Shown here: piece after piece, positions 23,903-31,788 of the stretch
Position numbering within the stretch: the stretch's first letter is position 1
Layout of the letters: every line of letters starts with the position of its first letter
Position numbers and translations under genes: made by a program
The notes under the pieces: model-generated
Told to the model about the DNA's origin: nothing
What the model saw: only the letters and a program-made list of their open reading frames with translations
Database searches by the model: none
Assembly (NCBI RefSeq): GCF_900109355.1
Contig: NZ_FOBF01000002.1
Location: 124,001-188,000, forward strand
DNA length: 64,000 nucleotides
From: Nonomuraea pusilla
Lineage (GTDB): Bacteria > Actinomycetota > Actinomycetes > Streptosporangiales > Streptosporangiaceae
Reading direction: 5' to 3'

Positions 23903-24148
23903 GTGATCACCGAACAGCCGCGCCGCCCGCCGGCCGCCGCTCCGCGGAACGACGGCCGGGCCGCCGGGGAACCCGCGGGCGCCGTGTACCCCGGCGACGT
24001 CCACTGGTACGACCTGCCCGACGACGAGACCGAACTCGACGCCGAGACTGAGCTCGACTCCGACTCCGACTCCGACGCCGGTGTCGGTGCCGAGCCTGGT
24101 GAGCTGCCCGACGGCGGCCTGCCCGGCCTCGCCCGGTCCCGCCGCTGA
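23903..24148 (+). CDS. Small acidic peptide with tyrosine in an Asp/Glu-rich stretch (hypothetical)
   Basis: 81 residues from a GTG at 23903, with GAGGA 9 bases upstream and a good promoter (23786-23814). The N-terminal third is Arg/Pro/Ala-rich. Then comes VYPGDVHWYDLPDD with Tyr29 and Tyr36, followed by a strongly acidic run containing two ETELD repeats and SDSDSD, and a basic C-terminus. I know no family match. Tyr36 is followed closely by Asp37, Asp40, Asp41 and Glu42, the kind of acidic setting favoured by tyrosine sulfotransferases, and the divergent neighbour is a sulfotransferase. A substrate role is a hypothesis; the peptide might instead be a regulator or an unrelated small protein. 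Confidence 0.5.
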   Translation: MITEQPRRPPAAAPRNDGRAAGEPAGAVYPGDVHWYDLPDDETELDAETELDSDSDSDAGVGAEPGELPDGGLPGLARSRR

Positions 24149-24166
24149 GGCCGCGCGGCCGCCCTG

Positions 24167-24181
24167 GGCTCCGCGGGAGCC
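24167..24181. terminator. Small hairpin after the acidic peptide gene
   Basis: GGCTCC and GGAGCC pair around a 3-base GCG loop, 18 bp past the stop of the small gene and before the convergent isochorismatase-like gene. The stem is short and GC-rich, so this is only a plausible terminator. Confidence 0.35.
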
Positions 24182-24239
24182 GTCCGCGACCGACCAGGGG
24201 AGGCGCCGGCCGAGACCGTCGGCGCGGCCGAGGGCCGGC

Positions 24240-24908
24240 TCAGGGGGCGGGGCGGTCGCCTGATCCGTCAGCGGCCGGGACCGCCCGGGCCCGTGCCCGG
24301 CCGGGACGGCTCCCGCGCAGGAGCGAGCGCAGCCCGGCGGTGTCGACGACGTGGGCCAGCCTCGGGAAGACGCCGGTCATCAGGGTCCGGTGGGCCTGCG
24401 GGTCCGGGTCGGCGACGCCGTCGGAGAGGAGGTAGAGCCGGTAGTCGCGGTCGGCGGCGTCGGTGACGGTGGACAGGACGGCGCCGCTGGTGGTGAGGCC
24501 GGCGACGACCAGGGTGGTGATCCCGCGATCCCGCAGCCGCCGGTCCAGGTCCGTCGTGGACAGCGCGCCGTAGCGGGTCTTGCGGACGGTGATGTCGCCG
24601 GGCTCGGGGGCGAGCCGGGGGTGGATGTCCGCGGCGGGATCCGCGTGGTGCATGAGGCGCTGCCCGCCGAGGAAGGAGAAGGCGATGTTGGCCGGCGGGA
24701 TCGCCGCCCAGTCGGCGTCGGTGAATCCCACTCGTACGTAGGCGATGGCGGCTCCGTGCGCCCGCATGTCGGCGATGGCGCCGGCCACCCGCGTCAGCAG
24801 CGCTTCCCGGTCCGCCGGGCCGGGGAGCGAGGCCAGGATCCCCTCCTGGTAGTCCATGACGAGCAGCGCGGACGTCCTGGGGTCCAGCGCCGGGGGCGTG
24901 GCGGTCAT
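24240..24908 (-). CDS. Isochorismatase-like hydrolase lacking the catalytic cysteine
   Basis: 222 residues with the isochorismatase/cysteine-hydrolase fold: the Asp in VMDYQEG, the Lys in RKTRYGALSTTDL and the cis-peptide region VVAGLTTSGAVLSTV. At the position where nicotinamidases and N-carbamoylsarcosine amidases carry the nucleophilic Cys, this protein has Ala (TTSGAVLS). So it belongs with the Cys-less isochorismatase-type or uncharacterised members. AAGGAG lies before the ATG. It follows an MFS gene on the same strand after 121 bp, so co-transcription is possible. Substrate unknown. Confidence 0.85.
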   Translation of the reverse strand: MTATPPALDPRTSALLVMDYQEGILASLPGPADREALLTRVAGAIADMRAHGAAIAYVRVGFTDADWAAIPPANIAFSFLGGQRLMHHADPAADIHPRLAPEPGDITVRKTRYGALSTTDLDRRLRDRGITTLVVAGLTTSGAVLSTVTDAADRDYRLYLLSDGVADPDPQAHRTLMTGVFPRLAHVVDTAGLRSLLRGSRPGRARARAVPAADGSGDRPAP

Positions 24909-25029
24909 GTTCTCTCCTTGGGTGATGGTCGCCCTGACTCGCGCGATCGCGCGCCAGGGCCGGCTGTACAGGGGGCGCGCTCCGGCAGGGCCGGCGCGGC
25001 CCGATCGCGGTGACGGCCGCGGCGGCGCG

Positions 25030-26316
25030 TCAACCCCGGCTCTGGGCAGGTGCAGGTGCGGGCGCCGGCTTCGGCTCGGGCCCCGGCTCCGGCTTCCGCT
25101 CGTCGAAGGGCGCCGCGGCGCGGCGGGGGAGCAGCAGCGGGGTCGCCAGCAGGAGCACGCCGGCCAGGCCGATGGCCGTACGCGGGCCGAGCAGGGCGCC
25201 GAGCACGCCCCACGCGGCCGTCAGGAGCGCGGTCGAGGCCTTGGCCGTCACCGACCAGGCGGACAGCGTGCGGGCGACCCGTCCGGTCGCCGTGCGCTCC
25301 AGGCGGTAGGTGGCGCAGACGGGGTTGAACACCCCGCAGCAGAAGATGAGCCCGAGCTCGACCCCCATCACCAGCAGCAGCCCTCCGGCGCCCGGCCCCA
25401 CGAAGGCCAGCCCGAAGGGCCAGATCGCGCGCAGCACCCCGGCCACGACCAGGACCCGGTGCTGCCCGAACCGGGTGACGAGCGGCCGGGCCAGCCGCGA
25501 GCCGAGCAGCCCCCCGATCGCGGGCACGGCGAAGGCGAGGCCGTACTGCCACGGCGCGAACCCGAGCCGGCCGAGCATCAGGACGGCCAGCAGCGCGTCG
25601 GTGGCCATCACCAGGCCGTTGAACAAGGCGGTGTTGAAGAACAGCGGACGCAGCGTCGCGTCGGCGAGGATGTGCCGCCAGCCGTCGAGCAGGTCCCCGG
25701 CCCGCGGGCGCGCGGCCTCCCGGCGCTCGGGACGCGGCTCCCGGCCGCCCGCCGCGCGGAGGCCCAGGGCCGAGAGCAGGTAGCTGACCGCGTCGGCCAC
25801 CACCGTCGCCACCGGACCGAGGAGCCCGATCGCGGCGCCGCCCAGTGGCGGGCCGATGATCGTGGTCGTCCAGGCCGTGGACTCGAGGCGGGCGTTGGCG
25901 ACGAGCAGGTCCTCGGCCCGCAGCAGCGTCTTCATGTAAGCGCCGGAGGCGGCGCGGAAGGTGATGTCGGCCGCCGCGACCACGACCGAGACCAGCAGGA
26001 GCTGGACGAAGGTGAGCGCGCCGAGCGCGAACGCGGCGGGGATCGTCAGCAGCGCCGCGCACCGCACCAGGTCCGTCCCGATCAGCACCGGCCGCTTGCG
26101 GCGGAACTCCACCCACGGGCCCAGCGGCACCGCCAGGGCCGCGCCCGCCAGGGCCCCCACGGAGGACAGCGCCGCGACCTCCGCCGGCCCCGCGTGCAGC
26201 ACCTGGACCGCGATCAGCGGGAACGCGCCGAAGGCGAGCCAGGTGCCGAGCGCGCTCGTCCCGTACGCTCCCCAGAGCCACCCGAACCGCCGTCCCAACC
26301 GGTGCCCGTTCCCCAT
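25030..26316 (-). CDS. MFS exporter, EntS/multidrug type
   Basis: 428 residues with about 12 membrane helices, MFS loop features (WVEFRRKRP after helix 2, RPLVTRFGQHR in the second half) and a Pro/Ala/Glu-rich polar C-terminal tail. The shape matches the group that includes the enterobactin exporter EntS and macrolide exporters. It is divergent from a LysR gene across 135 bp, so that regulator probably controls it. Substrate unknown. Confidence 0.88.
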   Translation of the reverse strand: MGNGHRLGRRFGWLWGAYGTSALGTWLAFGAFPLIAVQVLHAGPAEVAALSSVGALAGAALAVPLGPWVEFRRKRPVLIGTDLVRCAALLTIPAAFALGALTFVQLLLVSVVVAAADITFRAASGAYMKTLLRAEDLLVANARLESTAWTTTIIGPPLGGAAIGLLGPVATVVADAVSYLLSALGLRAAGGREPRPERREAARPRAGDLLDGWRHILADATLRPLFFNTALFNGLVMATDALLAVLMLGRLGFAPWQYGLAFAVPAIGGLLGSRLARPLVTRFGQHRVLVVAGVLRAIWPFGLAFVGPGAGGLLLVMGVELGLIFCCGVFNPVCATYRLERTATGRVARTLSAWSVTAKASTALLTAAWGVLGALLGPRTAIGLAGVLLLATPLLLPRRAAAPFDERKPEPGPEPKPAPAPAPAQSRG

Positions 26317-26418
26317 GTCCGACGCTCCTCGTCACTCACCCGCACAACCGATCCGCGATCGGAAGCATCAAAGCGAGCGCCATACGTGGAGATCAAACAA
26401 CCGCAGGGCCCCCCGACC

Positions 26419-26444
26419 ACAACGGCTGGTTGTATCCGTAGGGT
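26419..26444 (+). promoter_or_regulatory. LysR-type binding palindrome and -10 box
   Basis: ACAAC-N5-GTTGT (26419-26433) is a perfect interrupted palindrome of the size LysR proteins bind. TAGGGT (26439-26444) lies 7 bases before the LysR ATG at 26452, suggesting a leaderless transcript under autoregulation. The divergent MFS gene starts at 26316. Confidence 0.55.
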
Positions 26445-26451
26445 GTCCAGC

Positions 26452-27387
26452 ATGGACCTCGACACCGTCCGGACCTTCCTCGCCGCCGCCGACGCGGGAC
26501 AGTTCCAGGAGGCCGCCGCCGACCTGGCGGTCACGCAGCAGGCCGTCTCCAAGCGCATCGCCGCGCTGGAGCGCGACCTCGGCGTGCGGCTGTTCACCCG
26601 CACGCCGCGCGGCGCGGAGCTCACCATCGACGGGCAGGCGTTCCTGCCCCACGCCCGGGAGCTGCTGCGCGTCGCCGAGCGCGCGGCCGCGTCCGTGCGC
26701 GCCGGACGCCGCCCGCTGCGCGTCGACATGATCGCCTCACGCAGCGCGGCGTCGGGCCTGATGCGCGGCTTCCACCGCGCGCACCCCGAGATCGACCTCG
26801 ACGTGGTGATGCTGATCGACATCGGCGAGGCCGTCGCCGCCATCCGGTCCGGCACGATCGACGCGTCCTTCCGCGCCGTCGCCATGCCCGGCCGGCCCCT
26901 TCCCGAGGACATCGCGTCGGTCCGGGTGCTGGACGAGCCGCTCGAACTCCTCGTCGGTCCCGCCCACGCGCTGGCCGGCGCCAGGTCGGTGACCGTCGCC
27001 CAGCTCGCCGGGCACCGGATCTGGATGCCCGGCCTCCTCCCCGGAACCGAGTGGGCCGCCTACTACGCCGACCTGGTCGCCGAGTTCGGTCTCACCATCG
27101 AGGCGACCGGCCCCAACTTCGGCTCCGACGCGCTGCTCGACACCATCGCCGACACCCCGGCCCTGGCCACGTTCATGGGCGGGCGGACCCGCCTCGTCTG
27201 GCCCGCCGGCCACGGCCTGCGCCGCGTCCCGGTGACCGACCCCACACCGGTCTACCCGCACTCGCTCCTGTGGCGCCGCGACGACCCCCACCCCGCGCTG
27301 GCCACCCTCCGCGCCCACCTCGCCGCCGCCGCGCCCGGCCACGGCGCCGCCGGGACCTGGGCGCCGGACTGGACGATCGAGCGCTGA
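26452..27387 (+). CDS. LysR-family transcriptional regulator
   Basis: 311 residues. N-terminal helix-turn-helix (TVRTFLAAADAGQFQEAAADLAVTQQAVSKRI) and a type-2 periplasmic-binding-like effector domain (RVDMIASRSAASGLMRGFHRAHPEIDLDVVM). I chose the start by the TAGGGT box 7 bases upstream. It is divergent from the MFS exporter, the usual arrangement for a LysR and its target. It converges on the GlxA-type gene across 34 bp. Confidence 0.9.
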   Translation: MDLDTVRTFLAAADAGQFQEAAADLAVTQQAVSKRIAALERDLGVRLFTRTPRGAELTIDGQAFLPHARELLRVAERAAASVRAGRRPLRVDMIASRSAASGLMRGFHRAHPEIDLDVVMLIDIGEAVAAIRSGTIDASFRAVAMPGRPLPEDIASVRVLDEPLELLVGPAHALAGARSVTVAQLAGHRIWMPGLLPGTEWAAYYADLVAEFGLTIEATGPNFGSDALLDTIADTPALATFMGGRTRLVWPAGHGLRRVPVTDPTPVYPHSLLWRRDDPHPALATLRAHLAAAAPGHGAAGTWAPDWTIER

Positions 27388-27421
27388 ACGCCGCCCCGGC
27401 GGGCCGGAGGGGCCGGGACAC

Positions 27422-28414
27422 TCAGCGGAAGGACCGGCGGTAGGCGGCCGGGGTGGTGTTGAGCGCGGTGTGGAAGCGGCGGCGCAGGTTGACCGCCGAG
27501 GAGAGGCCGACCCGGGTGGCGATGGCCTCGACCGGCAGGTCGGTGTCCTCCAGCAGCGCGCGGGCGGCGGCCAGGCGGCGTTCCAGCAGCCAGCGGGCCG
27601 GCGGGACGCCGAGCTGGTCGCCGAACTGGCGGGTGAGGGTGCGGGGGGAGACACCGGAGAAGGCGGCCATGTCCTCCACGGTGACGGGGTCGGCCAGGCG
27701 GGCGAGCAGCCATTCCAGCAGTCCCGCCAGGGAGTCCGGCATGGGGCCGGTGGTGGGGAGAGGCGGGTACTGGCGCTGGCAGCCCTCGCGGTGCGGCCCG
27801 GCGGCGAGCTGGCGGCCGATGCGCATGGCGTGGGACGCGCCGTGCTCCTGGAGGACCTGGTGGAGGCAGAGGTCCAGGGTGGCGGCCGAGGCTCCGGCGG
27901 TGGCGACGTCGCCGTGGTCCACGTAGATGACGGTGTCGTCGGGGACGATGCGGGGGTGGCGCGCGGCCAGGTCGGCGGTGAGTTCCCAGTGGACCGAGGC
28001 GCGGCGGCCGTCGAGCAGACCGAGGGCGGCGGGGATGTAGATCCCGGCGCAGACGGCGACGATCCGGCCGCCTCTGGCGTGGACTCCGGCTACGGCGTCG
28101 AGCACGGCGGGCGTGGGGGCGATCGTCCAGCCGGCGATGACCACGGTGTCGGCGCTGTCGAGGGTGTCGAGGCCGTGTTCGACGTGGATGGGGACGCCGA
28201 GGGTGGTGGTGAGCGCGCCGGGGCGTTCGGCGCAGAGGCGGAAGCTGTAGCGCTGGGGGATCTCGTGACCCTGGTAGCCGAAGACCGCCGACGCCGAGGT
28301 GACGGGGTAGAGCTCCTGGTTGTCGCCGACCAGGGCGACCACGCGGTGCGGGTCGGGCGGGGGAGGCGCCGGGGTGCACACCGGGAGTGTGGCGGGGGGT
28401 GGCGCTGGGATCAT
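27422..28414 (-). CDS. GlxA-type regulator (DJ-1/PfpI domain plus AraC helix-turn-helix)
   Basis: 330 residues. The N-terminal half is a DJ-1/PfpI-like domain with the nucleophile-elbow region VCAGIYIPAALGLLDGRR; a Cys is present but enzymatic activity is usually lost in this group. The C-terminal half has a double AraC helix-turn-helix (TVEDMAAFSGVSPRTLTRQF and LPVEAIATRVGLSSAVNLRRRFH). A proline-rich N-terminal leader precedes the fold. It is divergent from an MFS gene 72 bp away, which it may regulate. Confidence 0.9.
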   Translation of the reverse strand: MIPAPPPATLPVCTPAPPPPDPHRVVALVGDNQELYPVTSASAVFGYQGHEIPQRYSFRLCAERPGALTTTLGVPIHVEHGLDTLDSADTVVIAGWTIAPTPAVLDAVAGVHARGGRIVAVCAGIYIPAALGLLDGRRASVHWELTADLAARHPRIVPDDTVIYVDHGDVATAGASAATLDLCLHQVLQEHGASHAMRIGRQLAAGPHREGCQRQYPPLPTTGPMPDSLAGLLEWLLARLADPVTVEDMAAFSGVSPRTLTRQFGDQLGVPPARWLLERRLAAARALLEDTDLPVEAIATRVGLSSAVNLRRRFHTALNTTPAAYRRSFR

Positions 28415-28486
28415 GGCGCAAATGTATCTATTGATGTCATCTAGGACACCAGTGCTCTGATCTTGAAATATCCAGAATTGGTCGTC

Positions 28487-29761
28487 ATGTGGACGAGGAA
28501 CTTCACCCTCTACTTCGGGGCCCGGACGATCTCACTGCTCGGCGACGCCATGATGCCCGTCGCCGCCGCGCTCGCGATCGGCCAGGTGTACGGCATCGCG
28601 GGAGTCGGCTACGTGCTGGCCGTCTGGACCGCCTCCGCCGTCCTCTTCATCCTCTTCGGCGGGGTCCTCGCCGACCGCCTCGGCCCCAGGACCGTGATGA
28701 TCTGCGCGGACGTGGTGCGGATCGTCACCCAGGGCGCGGTGGCGTTCGCCTTCGCCGACGGCGCTCCGCCGTACGCCCTGCTGCTGGTGACGGCGTTCGC
28801 GTCCGGCACCGCGGCCGGGATGTTCGAGCCCGGGGTGAACGGGATGGTGCCGCTCGTCGCCCGCGATCCGCAGCGGGCCAACGCCGTCCTGAAGATCGCC
28901 GAGGCGATCACGCAGCTGGCCGGGCCGGCGCTGGCCGGGGTCCTCGTGCTGACGGCGGGCCCCGTCCTCGTCTACGCGCTGGACGCCGGGACGTTCCTGG
29001 TCAGCGCGGTGTGCCTGCTGCTGGTCCGCGTCGCCGCACCCAGGCGGGAGCCCGCGGACGTGCTGAGCGATCTGCGCCGAGGCTGGCACGAGTTCAGGGC
29101 CAGGAGCTGGATGTGGTCGGTCATCCTGGTCTGGGTGTTCTGGGGGGTCCTCGTGGTCGGGCCGTACGTGCCGCTGTCGTCGCAGGTCATCGGGGCCGAC
29201 TACGGCTGGGTGATGGCGGCGCTCGGCCTGGGCACGGTGGCGGGCGGGCTGATCGCGATCCGGCTCCGGCCGCGCCGGCCGCTGGCGGCGGGAGCGGTGG
29301 CGCTGTCCGGGTACGTCGCGGTGCCGCTGACGGTCGCCCTCGGCTCGCCGCTGCCGGTGCTGATGGCCGGGCACGTGCTCGGGGGATGCGCGTGGGCGTT
29401 CTGGTCGGTGATGTGGTCGACCAGCGTGCAGACGCAGGTCGCGCCTGACGTCCTCAACCGGGTCTCGGCCTACCAGGTGGCCGGGTCGGTCGCGGGCATG
29501 GCGGTCGGCCAGGCGCTGGCCGGACCGGCCGCCCTGCTGGTCGAGCCGCGGACCTTCCTGCTGGGCTCGGCGACCGTGGCCGGCGGCGTGGTGGCCGCGC
29601 TGCTGCTGATCCGTCCGGTACGGGCACTCGGCCACGGGGGCGTGCCCGGGACCGGCGGTAAAAGGGTTGCCCGGCGGCCGTCCCGGCTGTTCTACTCTCC
29701 TGCGGCGCGCGTTCCCACCCGGGAGCGGCGCGGGTTCCCGCGGCGGAGGAGGGCGAGATGA
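28487..29761 (+). CDS. MFS transporter, EntS/multidrug type
   Basis: 424 residues from the ATG at 28487 (an in-frame TTG at 28463 is possible), with about 12 membrane helices and the loop DRLGPRTVMICADVVR after helix 2. It belongs to the same broad exporter group as the protein at 25030-26316. A basic tail of about 50 residues after the last helix (GGKRVARRPSRLF...) looks like read-through of intergenic sequence. The tail overlaps the start of a small ORF by 4 bp (ATGA). The divergent GlxA-type regulator may control it. Confidence 0.87.
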   Translation: MWTRNFTLYFGARTISLLGDAMMPVAAALAIGQVYGIAGVGYVLAVWTASAVLFILFGGVLADRLGPRTVMICADVVRIVTQGAVAFAFADGAPPYALLLVTAFASGTAAGMFEPGVNGMVPLVARDPQRANAVLKIAEAITQLAGPALAGVLVLTAGPVLVYALDAGTFLVSAVCLLLVRVAAPRREPADVLSDLRRGWHEFRARSWMWSVILVWVFWGVLVVGPYVPLSSQVIGADYGWVMAALGLGTVAGGLIAIRLRPRRPLAAGAVALSGYVAVPLTVALGSPLPVLMAGHVLGGCAWAFWSVMWSTSVQTQVAPDVLNRVSAYQVAGSVAGMAVGQALAGPAALLVEPRTFLLGSATVAGGVVAALLLIRPVRALGHGGVPGTGGKRVARRPSRLFYSPAARVPTRERRGFPRRRRAR

Positions 29762-29874
29762 GGACCACGGTCATGTCCACCCGGCACATCCAGGCATCTC
29801 ACGCTAAGGACATGACGCTTGACGTCCTCACCTCCACCGACCTCGCACACCCGCGGGAGGGCCGCCTCAGGTAG
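29758..29874 (+). CDS. Possible 38-residue peptide gene
   Basis: An ATG at 29758 follows a very strong ribosome-binding site (GGAGGAGGGCGAG) and overlaps the MFS stop in ATGA. It encodes 38 residues (MRTTVMSTRHIQASHAKDM...PREGRLR) and stops at TAG. I recognise no family. The strong site and overlap argue for translation; the short length and lack of similarity argue for caution. It could be a leader peptide for what follows. Confidence 0.35.
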   Translation: MRTTVMSTRHIQASHAKDMTLDVLTSTDLAHPREGRLR

Positions 29875-30418
29875 GCGCGTCCTCCGCCTGCTCCTGCCCG
29901 CACCGGCCGCCGCCGCGCCGCCTCGACCGGGGCCGCGCGGTGGGCCGGGGAAGCCTCGCCGGCCTGTCGGCCACCTGCCCGGAGCTCCGCAGGCTCCAGT
30001 CGCCCGGCTCCCTCGACGGCGACTCCCGCCGACCTGGCGCGGGCGGCCGATGAGCTCCGGCCCCGCCCGCGCCGTGCCTGTGGCACCCGCCCACGTCGGC
30101 GACAGCCCGCGACCGGTGCCCCGCGGGGCCTTCCGAAGCGGGGACAGGGCTTTACCCGCGGTGGCGGCGCTATCCCGGCCCGAGACGTACGCTGGAGACA
30201 CCGAGGACTTTCCGAGCGTTGGCATCCAGGTCGGCGTCGCCTTCGGCGATCGACAGCTCCCGGCGCTTCCGCAGGGCCCAGTCAGGCCGGCCATCATGAT
30301 CCAGAACCTCCTCGCGCATCCCGAGCCGCTGAGGGACGACCTCCCACCCGGCATCCCGGCACATGGCGTCCACCCGGACCTGGCCCGTGCCGTGCCCGTT
30401 CTCCGATCGGAGCGTCCC
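29875..30418. other. Gap with no confident gene
   Basis: About 540 bp between the small ORF and the STAS gene. The first 300 bp show only low-complexity GC-rich frames. In 30170-30364 the minus strand has a 64-codon frame (MCRDAGWEVVPQRLG..., ending VRLGPG) that reads like a real protein, but it has no good ribosome-binding site and I know no family. It may be a small gene or a gene remnant. Confidence 0.3.
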
Positions 30419-30742
30419 GTGACCGTCATCGACGTCTTCCCGCTCGGCCGAGCCGACCCGTCGGCTCCGACCGTCATCCGCCTCACCGGCGAGATCGACG
30501 CCTTCAGCAGTGCCGCGCTGCGTCGGCGCCTGCTCGGCGTCCTGCAGTCCAGCACGAGCCTGCTCATCCTCGACCTGTCCGCACTGACCTTCTGCGACGC
30601 CGCCGGGCTCGCCGTCCTGGTCGGCGTCCAGCGGCGGGCCAGGCCGATGGGCGTCACGCTCGCCCTGGCCGCGCCCCGGCCGTACCTGTCGAGGCTGCTG
30701 CACGTCACCGGTCTGGACCGGAGCCTGCCCGTGCTGGCGTGA
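30419..30742 (+). CDS. STAS-domain anti-sigma-factor antagonist
   Basis: 107 residues, one STAS domain: TVIRLTGEIDAFSSAALRRRL, LLILDLSALTFCDAAGLAVLVG (with the region that carries the phosphorylatable serine in SpoIIAA/RsbV; here the sequence reads TFCDAAGLA, so the usual Ser is Ala or Cys) and a short C-terminal helix. Such proteins bind anti-sigma kinases and release a sigma factor. The GTG at 30419 has GGAG 6 bases upstream and gives a complete domain; a longer frame upstream is probably spurious. No partner kinase gene is nearby. Confidence 0.75.
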   Translation: MTVIDVFPLGRADPSAPTVIRLTGEIDAFSSAALRRRLLGVLQSSTSLLILDLSALTFCDAAGLAVLVGVQRRARPMGVTLALAAPRPYLSRLLHVTGLDRSLPVLA

Positions 30743-30800
30743 CGGGCGCACCCGCAGCCGGGGCCCCGGGCCTCGTCGCGCCGGCGCGCGCGAGAACGCC

Positions 30801-31190
30801 TCAGCTCAGCAGCAGGTGGCCGATGGACACGGCGCCGACCGCCACGATGTTGACCAGCGCGACGAGGACGTTCTTGACGGCGTTGACGCGCTGCGCGTCC
30901 TCGTCGAGCAGCGTCCCCGTCAGGGCCGTGTAGACGATGCCCTGGGCGGCGGCGAAGTGGCCCCCGTGCACCGCCACCGCGCCGAACCGCACGACCCGCC
31001 GGCCCTGCCCCGCGAGCTCCCTGCGGTAGCCGATGGCGCCGCCGACCGAGCCGGGGATCAGCCCCAGCGCGTTCGACACCGTCGCCGTGACCGGGGGCAG
31101 CCCGGTGGCCAGCAGGACGGGAAAGGTAGATCAACGTGCCCGAGCCGACCACCGCGTTGACGCCCCCGCCCGCACGCCGCCCGAGGTCGC
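30801..31190 (-). pseudogene. Decayed TauE/SafE-family sulfite exporter
   Basis: Fragments read clearly as a TauE/SafE permease: VNAVVGSGTLI at the 5' end, then TFPVLLATGLPPVTAT, SNALGLIPGSVGGAIGYRREL, and near the end AAQGIVYTALTGTLLDEDAQRVNAVKN. The first fragment is in another frame from the rest, explained by one extra base near 31128 (GATCTACC where GATCACC would keep the frame). About 70 family residues are missing after VVRFGA, and the protein stops at GHLLLS, well short of the usual C-terminus. The gene looks dead. Confidence 0.75.
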
Positions 31191-31241
31191 GCGCCAAGGG
31201 GCGCGACCGGGCGGTGCGGCACCCCAGGACCGGGGTGGCGG

Positions 31242-31733
31242 TCAGCGGGAGACGGCCGAGGCCAGCGACCGCAGCAGTCGGACGCGGACGCTCCACCGGC
31301 GCGGCGGCCGCGGGCCGGCGCCCAGGCTAAGTTCCGCCTTGTCGAGGCTGTCCTCCAGCAGGGCGTCGTGCAGCGGGCGGAACACCAGGGGCCAGGTGAG
31401 CCACGCCGGCGGGCGCGTGGACATGACCAGCGAGTGGCGCAGCACGCATCCGCCGTCGCCCAGCGGGCGCACCTCGTACTCGTGGTAGCCGTCGAACCCC
31501 GCCGGAGCCCGGAAGCGGAAGCGGACGCGTGTCCCCGGCCGGTAGTGCTCGACCCGGTAGCGGACCGGCCCGTGGCCGCCCTCCGCCCCGACCTGCAGCG
31601 GCCGGTCGAAGCGCATCGCCGGCCACCGGTCGTGGGGCCAGAGCCGGTCGTCCTGCCCGGCCAGAGAGTCGATCAGCGCCCCGGCGCGGGCCGCGGGCGC
31701 CGCGAGCCGCCGCTCGTGCACGTTCAGGACCAC
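31242..31733 (-). CDS. SRPBCC (START-like) family protein
   Basis: 163 residues with the polyketide-cyclase/START-like helix-grip pattern (GTRVRFRFRAPAGFDGYHEYEVRPLGDGGCVLRHSLVM). The fold binds hydrophobic ligands; this member is uncharacterised. The GTG at 31733 has AGGAG 5 bases upstream. It is divergent from a TetR gene with a large palindrome between them, so it is probably the regulator's target. Confidence 0.8.
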   Translation of the reverse strand: MVLNVHERRLAAPAARAGALIDSLAGQDDRLWPHDRWPAMRFDRPLQVGAEGGHGPVRYRVEHYRPGTRVRFRFRAPAGFDGYHEYEVRPLGDGGCVLRHSLVMSTRPPAWLTWPLVFRPLHDALLEDSLDKAELSLGAGPRPPRRWSVRVRLLRSLASAVSR

Positions 31734-31760
31734 ATCTGCTCCTGGTGACTGTTCGCGGAA

Positions 31761-31788
31761 TGAACTAGAGAGTAGTCTCTAGTTCATG
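31761..31788. promoter_or_regulatory. TetR operator: perfect 12-bp-arm palindrome over the tetR start
   Basis: ATGAACTAGAGA (31761-31772) and TCTCTAGTTCAT (31777-31788) are exact reverse complements around GTAG. The right arm contains the ATG of the TetR gene (31786). TAGTCT (31774-31779) is a -10 box 6 bases before that ATG, so the TetR transcript is probably leaderless. A bound repressor would block both the TetR and SRPBCC promoters. Confidence 0.88.
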
